Shown: positions 26,902 through 36,281 of the stretch, in pieces
Position numbering within the stretch: position 1 is the stretch's first letter
Layout of the letters: each line of letters begins with the position of its first letter
Source of the DNA: Marinobacter lipolyticus SM19
Lineage (GTDB): Bacteria > Pseudomonadota > Gammaproteobacteria > Pseudomonadales > Oleiphilaceae
DNA length: 64,000 nucleotides
NCBI RefSeq assembly: GCF_000397065.2
Contig: NZ_KE007306.1
Span: 259,020-323,019, forward strand
Direction: 5' to 3'
Position numbers and translations under genes: made by a program
The notes under the pieces: model-generated
The model's input: only the letters and a program-made list of their open reading frames with translations
What the model was told of the DNA's origin: nothing
Database searches by the model: none

Positions 26902-27591
26902 TTAATTCAGCTCATATTGCCTAAATAACGAGACCACTTGGTCTGGCGAGCAATTCATCAGAGCATCGATAATCGAGAGATTGGGAACGAACTCGGATGC
27001 GCCCTGATTGTACTGAACAGGTTGCGACTCAATAAACTTGAGTACAACGCCTTTCTCTGCAAACTCGATATCTGAGTAAAGCGCCCGCCCTCCCGGGGCA
27101 TTGATGTAGCAATCGGCTTCGAATTGATGACACAATGCAAGCAATCGCTCTCTGGCACTTGCACTCCTTTCATACTCCAAGTCACTTGTTTTCATAAAGT
27201 GTCTTGTTACACCTAAGTATGAAAAAATGGCTCCGTAGCTTTCGATGCAAATGGAAGCAATCGAACGATCCTCTTTGGTCAGGATCCGCTCAATCAGAGG
27301 GAATATTTTTTCGAAAAATGGCGCCTTTGAGTAGCTCTGGACAATTGTCCTAAGAACTCTGGTAACGTCTTTCGAGAACTCAAGATCCGAGATCAACTTA
27401 TTCGATGAAGCTCCCGGAACAGGCACCGTAAACCGACAGACGCCATTGGGTGACAGAATACTGTTCCTGTTAATGTAACCCTGTTTTATGTAAGAAACAT
27501 CGTCGTACACGAGGAATAGATCAGATGCGTATATGAGCTGAAAATAGCCGATGTATGGAAAAAGGTACGGCTGCATGACGGCCAGATTCAT
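26902..27591 (-). CDS. WbqC-like family protein
   Basis: A 229-residue protein starting MNLAVMQPYLFPYIGYFQLIY, the unmistakable WbqC-family opening; LVYDDVSYIKQGYINRN follows, and ADCYINAPGGRALYSDIEF is conserved further on. The biochemical role is not well established. WbqC genes sit in O-antigen loci beside sugar aminotransferases and are thought to add a small group to an amino sugar. Here the start overlaps the DegT aminotransferase stop by 4 bp (ATGA), so the two probably act on the same sugar. Confidence 0.85.
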   Translation of the reverse strand: MNLAVMQPYLFPYIGYFQLIYASDLFLVYDDVSYIKQGYINRNSILSPNGVCRFTVPVPGASSNKLISDLEFSKDVTRVLRTIVQSYSKAPFFEKIFPLIERILTKEDRSIASICIESYGAIFSYLGVTRHFMKTSDLEYERSASARERLLALCHQFEADCYINAPGGRALYSDIEFAEKGVVLKFIESQPVQYNQGASEFVPNLSIIDALMNCSPDQVVSLFRQYELN

Positions 27592-28688
27592 GCTGCAAGC
27601 TCCGCCTTAATCACATTAATAACAAGTTCTTGGGCTCTTTCACTGAGATCACTGTATATTGGCAGGCACAGAATCCGGCTGGCAATGTCACTCGACACTT
27701 CATGACTGTGAGAGTCTCCCAGACAAACAACAGACTCCAGAGACGGGTAGAAATATCTTCTGGTCAGTATGCCCTGATCCTTGAGTGAGGCTGCTATTCG
27801 AATGGTCTGTTCTTCGCTGTCAAATACGACCGGAACATAGGCGAAGTTATAACCGAGACCGGGGGATTGAATCTGGCGCTTAACTGTGTGCCCAAGTGCC
27901 TGCTCATAACGTTGCCAAACTACTGCCCGCGCGTTAAGGTTCATTTCAATCTCATCCAGTACACACAGCCCCATCGCAGCTTGCAACTCGCTCATCTTGG
28001 CATTAATACCTAGCTCCTCAATACATTCTGGCCCAGTGATACCAAAATTGATCATCTTTCTGGCCCGCGCCAAGTCTTCCTTATGCTTAAAAACTATAGC
28101 GCCGCCTTCACCGGTGTGGAACAGTTTGGTTGCGTGAAAGCTAAGAGTGGCTGCGTCGCCATATTTGAGTATGCTTTCGCCTTTGTACTGCACGCCAAAG
28201 GCGTGGGACGCATCGTAAATGACTTTCAGGTTATTCTTCCGTGCAATAGACCCAATTTCTTCGACGTTGCAAGCATTACCGAATACGTGTACTGGCACAA
28301 CAGCACGGGTGTTTGGGGTTATAGCCGCTTCGATCTTTGCCGGGTCCAGGCACCAGGTATCCGGGTCTATATCAGCGAATACCGGCTCGACCCCATCCCA
28401 CTTCAAGGAGCTCGCTGTAGCAATAAAGGTGAACGGCGTGGTGATGGCCTCCGGGTTCTCGTCTGGCTGGGTATCACTAACTCCCAACGCACGATAGGCA
28501 ATTTGCAGAGCCAAAGTACCATTCGCCACCAGCAACAAGTTTTCTACGCCCAGATATTCTTCCAGACGGCGGGTAAGCTCACGTACCAGCTGCCCGTTGT
28601 TAGTAAACCAGTGGCGTTCGTAGATACCATCAATGTATTTATCGAGTTTTTCTCGACTGGGAAGGTAAGGTTTGGTTACAGGTATCAT
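27588..28688 (-). CDS. DegT/DnrJ/EryC1-family sugar aminotransferase
   Basis: A 366-residue PLP enzyme: MIPVTKPYLPSREKLDKYIDGIYE, LLLVANGTLALQIAYRALG, VPVHVFGNACNVEEI, KVIYDASHAFG (Asp of the cofactor pyridine site) and DAATLSFHATKLFHTGEGG, where the catalytic Lys is in HATK. It would convert a keto-sugar nucleotide to an amino sugar with glutamate as donor. The keto-sugar source in the window could be RmlB- or WbpM-type product, but which is inferred. AGAG precedes the ATG. It is followed by wbqC with a 4-bp overlap. Confidence 0.9.
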   Translation of the reverse strand: MIPVTKPYLPSREKLDKYIDGIYERHWFTNNGQLVRELTRRLEEYLGVENLLLVANGTLALQIAYRALGVSDTQPDENPEAITTPFTFIATASSLKWDGVEPVFADIDPDTWCLDPAKIEAAITPNTRAVVPVHVFGNACNVEEIGSIARKNNLKVIYDASHAFGVQYKGESILKYGDAATLSFHATKLFHTGEGGAIVFKHKEDLARARKMINFGITGPECIEELGINAKMSELQAAMGLCVLDEIEMNLNARAVVWQRYEQALGHTVKRQIQSPGLGYNFAYVPVVFDSEEQTIRIAASLKDQGILTRRYFYPSLESVVCLGDSHSHEVSSDIASRILCLPIYSDLSERAQELVINVIKAELAA

Positions 28689-28857
28689 TTAATAGTACTC
28701 TTTAAGTTTACGCCCGGCCCCCTGTAAGGCTCTATTCGACAGAGTCTTTTCTGACAACTAACTAAGGAGGACGTCGATAGCCGCACTTTTCTTTGCGTGT
28801 CTACCCAATACTCTGCCGATTACATTTGTCACATGCCACATAAAAAATAGCAAATGC

Positions 28858-30822
28858 TTAAAAGAGATCTACCATCCCAGCATCAATTATTAACCGCTTT
28901 ACTTGGGGAGCAATCGATTCAGCAAAGGAAGCGGTAAGGTGGCTGGAATCCCGGAAAACCACCTTCTCTCCTCGTTTAGCACTGCAAACACGGTCTGGGC
29001 AAATCAGCTCATTAAAATTGAGAACCGTTACTTTTTCGACTTTTTTCTGGTAGAAATCGAGTGCCTGACTTAGCGGTGGCAACGAATCGTTTAGCTGAAT
29101 ACTGCACTTTCGGCTTGCAAAGCCTGGAGCCCATCGGTTTCTTGATAGACATTGAGGCCCAGAGAATCCCAGCTTTGGCGTAGGGGTGATTACCATAACA
29201 TGCTTCTCAGCAATACCAGCCAGAGAGCGAATCAACGAAACTCCAGACTCCTCCCATTGCTCCTTGGTATACGGATATCCGGAGCTTGAGCCGGTAAAAA
29301 TGACCGTTGGCTCATACCTACCCAAGGTATTAATAATTTTCTCTTTCCATTCTTCACATTCTGTAAAAACTCGATTTATACGATCATAAAAGAATGGCAA
29401 ATCTATCATTGGACACGATGATTTTGTTGCAATAATTAAACGCCATCCATTTATGGAAAACAGTTGATATATCGCCGGAAACCACTGTGCAGCAATGCTA
29501 TCCCCAAGCAGAACTGCAGTTTTCTCAGCATCATCCGGACCAAAGACACAATATTCAACTTCAGAAGAGTGAAACCACTGGTCACACCCCATTTCATATA
29601 TTACAGGAAGGTTGATTGATTCCCAATTTACAGGCTCCTGATCAGACGATGCCATTAAATCGATCGTCCGCTCTTTCCATACTCCTCCCAGGACTATCAC
29701 GAATGCGAATATAGACATGGAAAGCAGGAGCACTCGACCAGGACTCTCACCCCTTAAGTTTGAAATTCGGACGGGTAATTCTATATACCTAAAACTTAAC
29801 CAAGCCATCAAAAAGCTTAATGCAACAAGAACAACAGTAACACCCGGAGAGTCATCGACCAACAACCAACCCAAAAGCAACACTGGCCAGTGCCACAAAT
29901 ACCATGAATAGGATAAACCACCCACAACCACGCCCCCCCTACTTCTCAGAATAAGGTTTAGTGGTGTGTCAATATCAGCGTTAAGCGAGAATAGGACCAG
30001 CGCACATCCGACGGATGGTAGTAACGCGAAAAACCCGGGATACGACAACCCCTCCCGCAGAGCAAAAAAAGAAATACAGAGAAAGATGGTCCCCAGAAAC
30101 TGAATAAAGAGCATAAAGTTTCGTTGAGGCGCCTTCTGAGAAGGCACGCGACCAGCCAGGACGATTAATGCCCCCAAAGCAAACTGCCAAACCCGTGAGA
30201 TTGGCAGAAAAAATCCCCAGACCGGCTTAACTAGAGTGAGAAATAATGAAAAGAAAAATCCTAAAGTAGTGGTTAGCAAAAGGATATAAAATAGTCTTAC
30301 GTTACTTTTACACTGGCTTTTATTAAGAAATACACCAGTAGCAAAGAGCAGAAAAAATGGCCAGAAAAAGTAGAATTGCTCCTCTACCCCTAGCGACCAA
30401 GTGTGCAAAAAAAGATTATATTCATGACCCGGATCAAAATATCCTCTATCGACAAAACTGAGATAAAGGTTATGAACCCAGGCTAAAGAGGCAATAGCGG
30501 AATTTTGTTGTAATTGCTGCTCCATGGGAGAAAGAAACACGAATGCCAAGGAACATACCACAACAACCATAAACAGAAGAGCAGGAAATAAGCGCTTCAC
30601 TCTACCTGCGTAAAACGAAAAAACGTCAAGTGAACCTGTTTCTTCTAGTTCTGACAACAACTTTCTTGTTATCACGTATCCGGAAATTACAAAGAATACG
30701 TCCACACCAGTATAACCACCGGAGAGACTGCTCAGTCCTGCGTGGTAAAGAACAACCGCTAACACAGCGATTGCACGGAGGCCTTCGATTTCAGGAATTT
30801 TCGTTGAACAACTATGCTTCAA
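28858..30822 (-). CDS. Acyltransferase-3 family membrane protein with SGNH domain (OafA-like)
   Basis: A 654-residue protein. Residues ~10-360 are an acyltransferase-3 domain with about ten membrane helices; IPEIEGLRAIAVLAVVLYHAG holds the catalytic-type His, and GVDVFFVISGYVITRKLL the RxxR-like segment region. Residues ~400-650 form a periplasmic SGNH hydrolase-like domain with AVLLGDSIAAQWFP (GDS) and FRDSSHLTASFAE (DxxH). This layout (OafA, LPS/peptidoglycan O-acetylases) transfers acetyl groups to sugars. The first in-frame start is TTG at 30822, which gives the usual short N-terminus. A G7 tract lies at 29933-29939. Confidence 0.9.
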   Translation of the reverse strand: MKHSCSTKIPEIEGLRAIAVLAVVLYHAGLSSLSGGYTGVDVFFVISGYVITRKLLSELEETGSLDVFSFYAGRVKRLFPALLFMVVVVCSLAFVFLSPMEQQLQQNSAIASLAWVHNLYLSFVDRGYFDPGHEYNLFLHTWSLGVEEQFYFFWPFFLLFATGVFLNKSQCKSNVRLFYILLLTTTLGFFFSLFLTLVKPVWGFFLPISRVWQFALGALIVLAGRVPSQKAPQRNFMLFIQFLGTIFLCISFFALREGLSYPGFFALLPSVGCALVLFSLNADIDTPLNLILRSRGGVVVGGLSYSWYLWHWPVLLLGWLLVDDSPGVTVVLVALSFLMAWLSFRYIELPVRISNLRGESPGRVLLLSMSIFAFVIVLGGVWKERTIDLMASSDQEPVNWESINLPVIYEMGCDQWFHSSEVEYCVFGPDDAEKTAVLLGDSIAAQWFPAIYQLFSINGWRLIIATKSSCPMIDLPFFYDRINRVFTECEEWKEKIINTLGRYEPTVIFTGSSSGYPYTKEQWEESGVSLIRSLAGIAEKHVMVITPTPKLGFSGPQCLSRNRWAPGFASRKCSIQLNDSLPPLSQALDFYQKKVEKVTVLNFNELICPDRVCSAKRGEKVVFRDSSHLTASFAESIAPQVKRLIIDAGMVDLF

Positions 30823-30867
30823 GACTTCGCGCCCTTTGCCACAAGGAATCCCCTGTCTCTATCAGAT

Positions 30868-31779
30868 TCAAGATCGCCGACTCTCTCTACCTAATTTCAG
30901 CCGGGCTTTCTCAACGTACTTCACGATTATCAGAAGTAAACCGATACCTATGACACAGGCTTTTCTTTTTATGCCAGAAATCTCTCTATTTCGTAGAACA
31001 AACCCAACCTGCTGAATAAGTCTCACCAGTAGAGGTTCCACATGCGCGCCTTCAACCGGCTGAAACTCTGGCGCGCTAATATCGTGCTGCCCCCCTGCAA
31101 TACGGCGGGTTTTGGCAACCAATTCTGACAAATTCCTACGCGCGGGATGAGTTACCCTACAAGAAGGCTGATAAACAATCGAGAACCCATGGGAAGCAGC
31201 CCTCGTGCACCACTCATAATCTCCCTTGGACTTAAGATTTTCGTCAAATGTGCCAACAGCCTCAAACACTTCCCTCTTGGCAAATAAGTTAGCCGTAACC
31301 GTGAATCCTTTCCGCTCAATATTAGTTCTTTGTTGAAACCCATAGGTCAAGTCGAATAATTCCGCAGGGGTTGGCCTTTTCTGATCAAATGGCCGTAGCT
31401 CGACCTCTCCACCAATTATCGATGCCCTGTCGCGATAAATCGAATTAACACCATTTTCTATCCAACATGCTTCCGGGATGCAGTCCGCATCAGTGAATGC
31501 AAATATCTGGCCTCGAGCCTGAGAGATTCCTTTATTTCTTGCAGCATAAGAGCCAATCTTTTCATTTTCCTCTGAAAGATGGTAGATCACATCGTTTCCG
31601 GAGGTTAAAAATGACTTTATTACATCCATAGAATCGTCATTTGAGCCATTATTCACCAGGATCACTTCGAATCTGTCATGTGGATAGGACTGTCGTGACA
31701 ATGCCTGCAACAAATGCCGAATTTGTCTTCCGGCATTGTAGTAAGGAACAATAACACTTAGGAAAGGAAATGCTGTCAA
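30868..31779 (-). CDS. GT2 family glycosyltransferase
   Basis: A 303-residue GT2: FPFLSVIVPYYNAGRQIRHLLQAL, EVILVNNGSNDDSMDVI, IFAFTDADCIPEACWIENG with the TDADC metal motif, then NLFAKREVFEAVGTFDE and LKSKGDYEWCTRAASHG, the acidic catalytic-base segment. A hydrophobic stretch close to the C-terminus (VIGIGLLLIIVKYV) may anchor it to the membrane. The start is TTG, well supported by AGGTG 7-8 nt upstream. It stands 43 nt after the DUF354 gene. Confidence 0.85.
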   Translation of the reverse strand: MTAFPFLSVIVPYYNAGRQIRHLLQALSRQSYPHDRFEVILVNNGSNDDSMDVIKSFLTSGNDVIYHLSEENEKIGSYAARNKGISQARGQIFAFTDADCIPEACWIENGVNSIYRDRASIIGGEVELRPFDQKRPTPAELFDLTYGFQQRTNIERKGFTVTANLFAKREVFEAVGTFDENLKSKGDYEWCTRAASHGFSIVYQPSCRVTHPARRNLSELVAKTRRIAGGQHDISAPEFQPVEGAHVEPLLVRLIQQVGFVLRNREISGIKRKACVIGIGLLLIIVKYVEKARLKLGRESRRS

Positions 31780-31822
31780 CGTTTCACACCTAAAATTATT
31801 ATGCAGCTCATTAAATAGAACT

Positions 31823-32857
31823 TCACTTTACCGCCATTCTTTCGATTAAATTGGCCGAATACTCAACAACATTAATCGTATCGTCCATTAGAGCCTTGTG
31901 ACGCGACAAAATTTCTTCAGGCGAAACCAACAACCAGGCCATAATACTATCTATCAATGCCTTTTCTGATAAGTCTTTGACATTCTGGAGCAGTCCATAA
32001 AGGGACTCCTGTTCATTACAGTAGCCCCGCCCAGTATGTGCCGCATAAATCGCTGGTACACCCAATACCACCGACTCCGAAGCCATTGTTGCGCTTTCTC
32101 CAACGTATAGTCGACAGAAGGCCATAACGTGATGCAGTGAGGACGGACTGCCCTTGTAACTGTATGGGAGTAAATCATCAGGCAAAGGAGCTTCAGACGA
32201 TACGATAACTTTTCCCTTCATACCAAGAAAACTCACTACACTTCGCAACAACTCTATAGACCAACCTTTTTCATTCAGATCATGGTTCGCGTTCCAGGAA
32301 ACAACACGAACGAGAAAAGTTTCTTCTGACTGAGATAAACCGTTTACCACTGCCTCGGCATACTTTGGCTTGAAGTAGTCGGGGTGCAGGTACGACAACT
32401 CATGATAACCGTTATATCTTTCACTCCTTTTTGGCAGCCAACCTTCATAAGATCTAGGCACGCTGACGATTGAAGCGAAGGGGTAAGTTAAAGCATTTTG
32501 TAGGGTAGCATTTTCGGTATCATAAAAAACCACAGAAGAAGTATTAGTAATACGCCCCACTTGGGCCACAAAAATTCCACCTATAGCAGACATAACGTCG
32601 GGCTTAAACCTACGATTAACTTTATATAGCGCGAAATTTCGGGTTATCAGCTCTTTAAGCATCCCAACTACCCCCCCTTTGCTTGCGGTGGATAGTACAT
32701 AATGCGGGACATCCATATCTTCCAGTAGTTTTACCGTAACTTCTTTCTCCCGACTGGTAACGAGAATCTCATGCCCCCGCTCTTTCAAAACAGAGATGGT
32801 ATTCTTGAAAAAATGAACATGAGCAGGGTGACATATATCGATCAGTATTCTACTCAT
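31823..32857 (-). CDS. DUF354 domain-containing protein
   Basis: A 344-residue protein opening MSRILIDICHPAHVHFFKNTISVL, which is the DUF354 signature; the family resembles GT-B transferases and UDP-GlcNAc 2-epimerases. LVTSREKEV, FYDTENATLQNA and VGESATMASESVVLGVPAIY (the nucleotide-sugar-binding GT-B C-domain pattern) are visible. Its reaction is not established. It overlaps the upstream GT2 by 4 bp (ATGA), tying it to the genes behind pilA. A G7 tract occurs at 32671-32677. A glycosyltransferase or epimerase role is likely but not shown. Confidence 0.82.
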   Translation of the reverse strand: MSRILIDICHPAHVHFFKNTISVLKERGHEILVTSREKEVTVKLLEDMDVPHYVLSTASKGGVVGMLKELITRNFALYKVNRRFKPDVMSAIGGIFVAQVGRITNTSSVVFYDTENATLQNALTYPFASIVSVPRSYEGWLPKRSERYNGYHELSYLHPDYFKPKYAEAVVNGLSQSEETFLVRVVSWNANHDLNEKGWSIELLRSVVSFLGMKGKVIVSSEAPLPDDLLPYSYKGSPSSLHHVMAFCRLYVGESATMASESVVLGVPAIYAAHTGRGYCNEQESLYGLLQNVKDLSEKALIDSIMAWLLVSPEEILSRHKALMDDTINVVEYSANLIERMAVK

Positions 32858-33759
32858 TTGCTCGACTGGTCTCCCTGAGCTTCCTCAACTCTATCATCCC
32901 CTGAATCGGACTCTTGATACATCAGCTGAGTGATTTGTTCTGATACGAGGCCCATCAAAAAGATCAATATTGCTGTAGTAAAGAGCAGTGCACTCATATT
33001 TGTAAATCTGCCCACACTTATATATGTAAAAATATAATAACCAATGCCCATGAGCAGAGGGAGAAGACTTAGCGGGAAGAAAAGTTTTAGTGGGGAATAC
33101 AAGGTTCCAATTTTGAAAATGATTAACAGAAAACGAATACCATCTTTCAAAGGACGAATATGGCTCTTACCGTCACGCCGGCCAGCGTGGATCGCCTCAT
33201 AAGCCACGGAGTAGCCTGCCCTGAAAAAAGCCATAGTACTCGTTGTCGGGTAGGAAAACCCATTAGGCAGAAGCGACAGGAATTCGCGGAACTTCTTTGC
33301 TCTCGCCACCCTGAATCCCGAGGTCAAGTCCGCGACTTTATGCCCAGTCATATAGCTGGCCAGCCAGTTATACACTTTATTCGCGACACCTCTCCCGACA
33401 TTGGCTTGGGAACCCTTCTGGCGAGAACCGACAACCAGGTCAAACCCTTCATTTAATTTCGCCAACAAACGGGGAATATCCTGCGGATCATGCTGGCCGT
33501 CAGCATCCATGAACAGTAGTATGTCACCTTTCGCCGCTCTTACCCCTGCCTTAATCGCCGCGCCATTCCCCTTGGAGTAGGGGTGACTGATCACCTTGAC
33601 TCCATCACGGGCAGCTACTTTGGCTGTCTCATCAGTTGACCCGTCATCAACAACGATTATCTCAAGTGGAGAACAAGAAGAACTAATTCCGTCTAGTACA
33701 TCAGGCAGTGATAATTGTTCATTCTTTGCTGGAATTATAATACTGAGGGAATCTGTCAT
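32854..33759 (-). CDS. Polyprenyl-phosphate-type GT2 (DPM1/GtrB-like)
   Basis: A 301-residue GT2. LSIIIPAKNEQLSLPDVLDGI, EIIVVDDGSTDETAKVA and DILLFMDADGQHDPQDIPRLL form the classic DPM1-like core, with VVGSRQKGSQANVGR next. Two hydrophobic helices at the C-terminus (around 229-250 and 258-280) match GtrB/ArnC-like enzymes that put a sugar on undecaprenyl phosphate. It overlaps the preceding GT-C gene and the following DUF354 gene by 4 bp each. It may make the lipid-linked donor used by the GT-C protein. Donor sugar unknown. Confidence 0.85.
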   Translation of the reverse strand: MTDSLSIIIPAKNEQLSLPDVLDGISSSCSPLEIIVVDDGSTDETAKVAARDGVKVISHPYSKGNGAAIKAGVRAAKGDILLFMDADGQHDPQDIPRLLAKLNEGFDLVVGSRQKGSQANVGRGVANKVYNWLASYMTGHKVADLTSGFRVARAKKFREFLSLLPNGFSYPTTSTMAFFRAGYSVAYEAIHAGRRDGKSHIRPLKDGIRFLLIIFKIGTLYSPLKLFFPLSLLPLLMGIGYYIFTYISVGRFTNMSALLFTTAILIFLMGLVSEQITQLMYQESDSGDDRVEEAQGDQSSK

Positions 33760-35672
33760 CCGTCGGTCGCTCGCGCCAGGTTTAATTGTTGCCTCAACTG
33801 TTCTATTTCTTCATTCAATTCAAAACACTGGGTATCCAGAGAATTGCGACACCGAGACTCCATAATGTTATATAGCTCTACCGCATATGACCGGTCATCC
33901 TGAGCGAGGGCCACCTGAACTGCTGCAAAGAGAACATCCAGTCTTTTCGTTCCTGTGAGCGCATCAGCCAGATATAGACTGGCCCTATCGAACTCGCCAG
34001 CATAGTAATATATCTTGGCAACAGCAACGTTGAGATCGACCGAAGCCTTCGCGAAGTTTTTGTTTCCCAGAAGAATGAGTGACGCACGTAACACCTTCTT
34101 TGCAGTGCCTTCAACGCAGCTCCCACTCTCCAACTTTTCCATTATTGACGACAGGGTGTTAATGGCATTTTTGTCATACGCTGCTGCTTGAGCGCTCTGA
34201 TAAAGCAGGATTTCGGGGACTGAGCTTTCCACGTCACGTCCAAGGCAGCTTATTTCCAGCCACATCAAAGGTTTCGTTACACTATCGGGGAACTCATCAA
34301 TCGTCTGCGCGTAAAAATCATTAGCCTTGCCATAAAGCCCGTAGGAAACCAACATGGACGCCATATGGCTTTGTGTTCTTGTTGAAGCGGGGTTTGATTC
34401 ATACCAACGAACAGCCTGCTTTAGAGGATTACCCCAGATTCTGGCTTCCTGATAGGAAATGAGTGAAAACATCAACGAGAAAAGTATTACCCCAACCGTG
34501 GCCACTGACAGAACCTTCCGGGGGAGCCCGACAACAACGCCAGCCAAAACAATGAACAACCCGACAGACGGGAGATAGTTACGATGCTCAAAGTACAACT
34601 CAAGAGCAAGAACTGAAGACTCAAGCGAGTGACCTATCAAGAATACCAATATTCCGATTGTTATCAGCGGATATTTCTTTCTGACCACAAACGAAAGCAC
34701 TAACATCGCAATTAGCAGCGCAAGCCCAAAGACTGTGCTGATCGGAGCCAACAGACCTCGTGAGACAGGGAAATTATCCCAGAGCACCACAAAATCCTGC
34801 CCCACCGGGTACAAAGTTTTTGCTGCGTACATCGGAATTATTCGAAACTGGCTATACACCCGCTCGAAAAACGAAAAATCCCGATACGTATATGCATCAA
34901 TGAAGTATTTCTGAAAATCGAAAATGAAAACAGTCAATAATAGGTAGATCGGGCTCAAAACGGCGTTGATTCCAACAAATCGTAACGGCTTACTGACTTG
35001 CAGCTCGGGAGGCTTCGCCCAAAACACGACCATGCATAGCAGAGGGAGCAGAATTCCATTCTCTTTCGACAACACTGCCATCACCGTGCACAGCAACACT
35101 GCCACGATTGCAAGCAAAAACCGACAATCAGCGCTCCTGAACCTGGAAAAATAGAGTAGATAGACCCATAGATTGATACCTACCAACATCCAAAATGCGG
35201 CCAGCATTGCCATCCGCTGGATCACATATTGCACCGTTGTTTGATGGATTGGCGATGCAGCCCAGGCAAATGCAATCACTAAAGCAAAAAACAGAACCAA
35301 TCCTAGATTCGTGCCAGCCTTTGGGGACGCGATCGCGCGCATGAGATTGCATAACAGAACAAAAACAAGCAGGAAGTTGGCAGCGTGAATCAGGTAATTC
35401 ACAACTTTGAAATAGTATGGCTCTGGCCAACTGTTATGCTGGAAGGCAAAGGTTACTAAAGACGCCGGGCGACCCAAGCTACCAACGCCCCCTGCGAGGA
35501 ATGCGTAGTATCTCTCCAAAGAGCCTTCCGATAGGCTTGCCAATCCGGAGAGGTTGCCTGTGTCGTCCAGAATCCAGGCCCCACTTGCTCCCGGCAAGTT
35601 CAGAAATAGCAACGCCCCGGCCAGAATTATCGAGGTAGCATAAACGATGATCCGAGCTTTTAAACTTTCCAT
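33756..35672 (-). CDS. GT-C-type membrane glycosyltransferase with C-terminal TPR-like region (possible pilin glycosyltransferase)
   Basis: A 638-residue polytopic protein with about 10-12 membrane helices in residues 8-420. The first periplasmic loop contains ASGAWILDDTGNLSGLA, an Asp-Asp motif where GT-C enzymes keep their catalytic Asp. ELYFEHRNYLPSVGLF is an EHRNYLPS motif seen in TMTC-like proteins. The last ~200 residues are helical and TPR-like and likely periplasmic. Its place directly behind pilA, as for TfpW in Pseudomonas, and in front of a DPM1-like GT2, suggests transfer of a lipid-linked sugar to pilin. The start ATG is 2 nt after the T-run of the pilA terminator and has no Shine-Dalgarno. 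Confidence 0.7.
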   Translation of the reverse strand: MESLKARIIVYATSIILAGALLFLNLPGASGAWILDDTGNLSGLASLSEGSLERYYAFLAGGVGSLGRPASLVTFAFQHNSWPEPYYFKVVNYLIHAANFLLVFVLLCNLMRAIASPKAGTNLGLVLFFALVIAFAWAASPIHQTTVQYVIQRMAMLAAFWMLVGINLWVYLLYFSRFRSADCRFLLAIVAVLLCTVMAVLSKENGILLPLLCMVVFWAKPPELQVSKPLRFVGINAVLSPIYLLLTVFIFDFQKYFIDAYTYRDFSFFERVYSQFRIIPMYAAKTLYPVGQDFVVLWDNFPVSRGLLAPISTVFGLALLIAMLVLSFVVRKKYPLITIGILVFLIGHSLESSVLALELYFEHRNYLPSVGLFIVLAGVVVGLPRKVLSVATVGVILFSLMFSLISYQEARIWGNPLKQAVRWYESNPASTRTQSHMASMLVSYGLYGKANDFYAQTIDEFPDSVTKPLMWLEISCLGRDVESSVPEILLYQSAQAAAYDKNAINTLSSIMEKLESGSCVEGTAKKVLRASLILLGNKNFAKASVDLNVAVAKIYYYAGEFDRASLYLADALTGTKRLDVLFAAVQVALAQDDRSYAVELYNIMESRCRNSLDTQCFELNEEIEQLRQQLNLARATDG

Positions 35673-35674
35673 AT

Positions 35675-35708
35675 AAAAAAGCCCATCGCGATTTTAACCG
35701 CGATGGGC
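35675..35708 (-). terminator. Intrinsic terminator downstream of pilA
   Basis: GCCCATCGCG (35681-35690) pairs with CGCGATGGGC (35699-35708) as a 10-bp stem with an 8-nt loop, followed on the minus strand by TTTTTT. It lies 18 nt after the pilA stop. The ATG of the next gene comes just after the T-run, so that gene depends on read-through or another promoter. Confidence 0.85.
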
Positions 35709-35726
35709 CCTGACTCCATTCAGAAA

Positions 35727-36185
35727 TTACTTACAAGCAGTCGGCAGGTAGTTATCGGCAATGGTATTGGTTGCTGCCGCAGCACCAAGATTACCGCACT
35801 CCCAAGTGGAGCCACCGTCAGCAGTGGCAATTGCGAATGTCTCGCCAGCGATGTTGTTATTAACATCAGCTGCCTTCATGGTAGCTGAAATCGTCCACGC
35901 ATTAGTGCCATCGTCAGTGATAGCCATGCTCGCAACATACTTACCAGCAGTAGTAGCTCCGAGATCAGCCAAAGTCGGAACAGTCGCCTTGTTCTGGAAA
36001 TATTCAGCAGAAGGAGACTTCAGACCGCCAGTCAGGTTAACAGCCTCAGTCACCTGAGAGCGTGCAATGTAGTCTTGATAGGCAGGAATAGCGACAGCTG
36101 CCAGAATACCGATGATCGCCACAACGATCATCAGTTCGATCAGTGTGAAACCCTTTTGCGCTTGGTTCATCTGAATGTTTTTCAT
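35727..36185 (-). CDS. pilA: Type IV major pilin precursor
   Basis: A 152-residue type IVa prepilin. The 11-residue leader [11 protein letters not shown] ends at Gly before [27 protein letters not shown], the classic PilD cleavage site and N-terminal helix with Glu5. Two Cys near the end (WECGNLG and LPTACK) would form the disulfide-bonded D-region. AGAGG precedes the ATG at 36185 by 8 nt; a later Met would give a 6-residue leader and is also possible. It is driven by a sigma-54-type promoter at 36282-36296 and ended by a strong terminator. The pilus machinery genes pilBCD diverge from it. Confidence 0.95.
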   Translation of the reverse strand: MKNIQMNQAQKGFTLIELMIVVAIIGILAAVAIPAYQDYIARSQVTEAVNLTGGLKSPSAEYFQNKATVPTLADLGATTAGKYVASMAITDDGTNAWTISATMKAADVNNNIAGETFAIATADGGSTWECGNLGAAAATNTIADNYLPTACK

Positions 36186-36281
36186 TATTAAACCTCTGTG
36201 TTAGTCGGTTTTTGATTTCGAGATGGCTCCGGGGCCGGTGGAGCTTTGCCCCGCAACCGGTTTGAGCCTAAATGAATCCAA

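Noticed and set aside
33756..35672. Wzy polymerase
   Set aside because: The DD motif in the first loop, EHRNYLPS and TPR-like tail fit a GT-C transferase better, and pilA is next to it; Wzy cannot be fully excluded.
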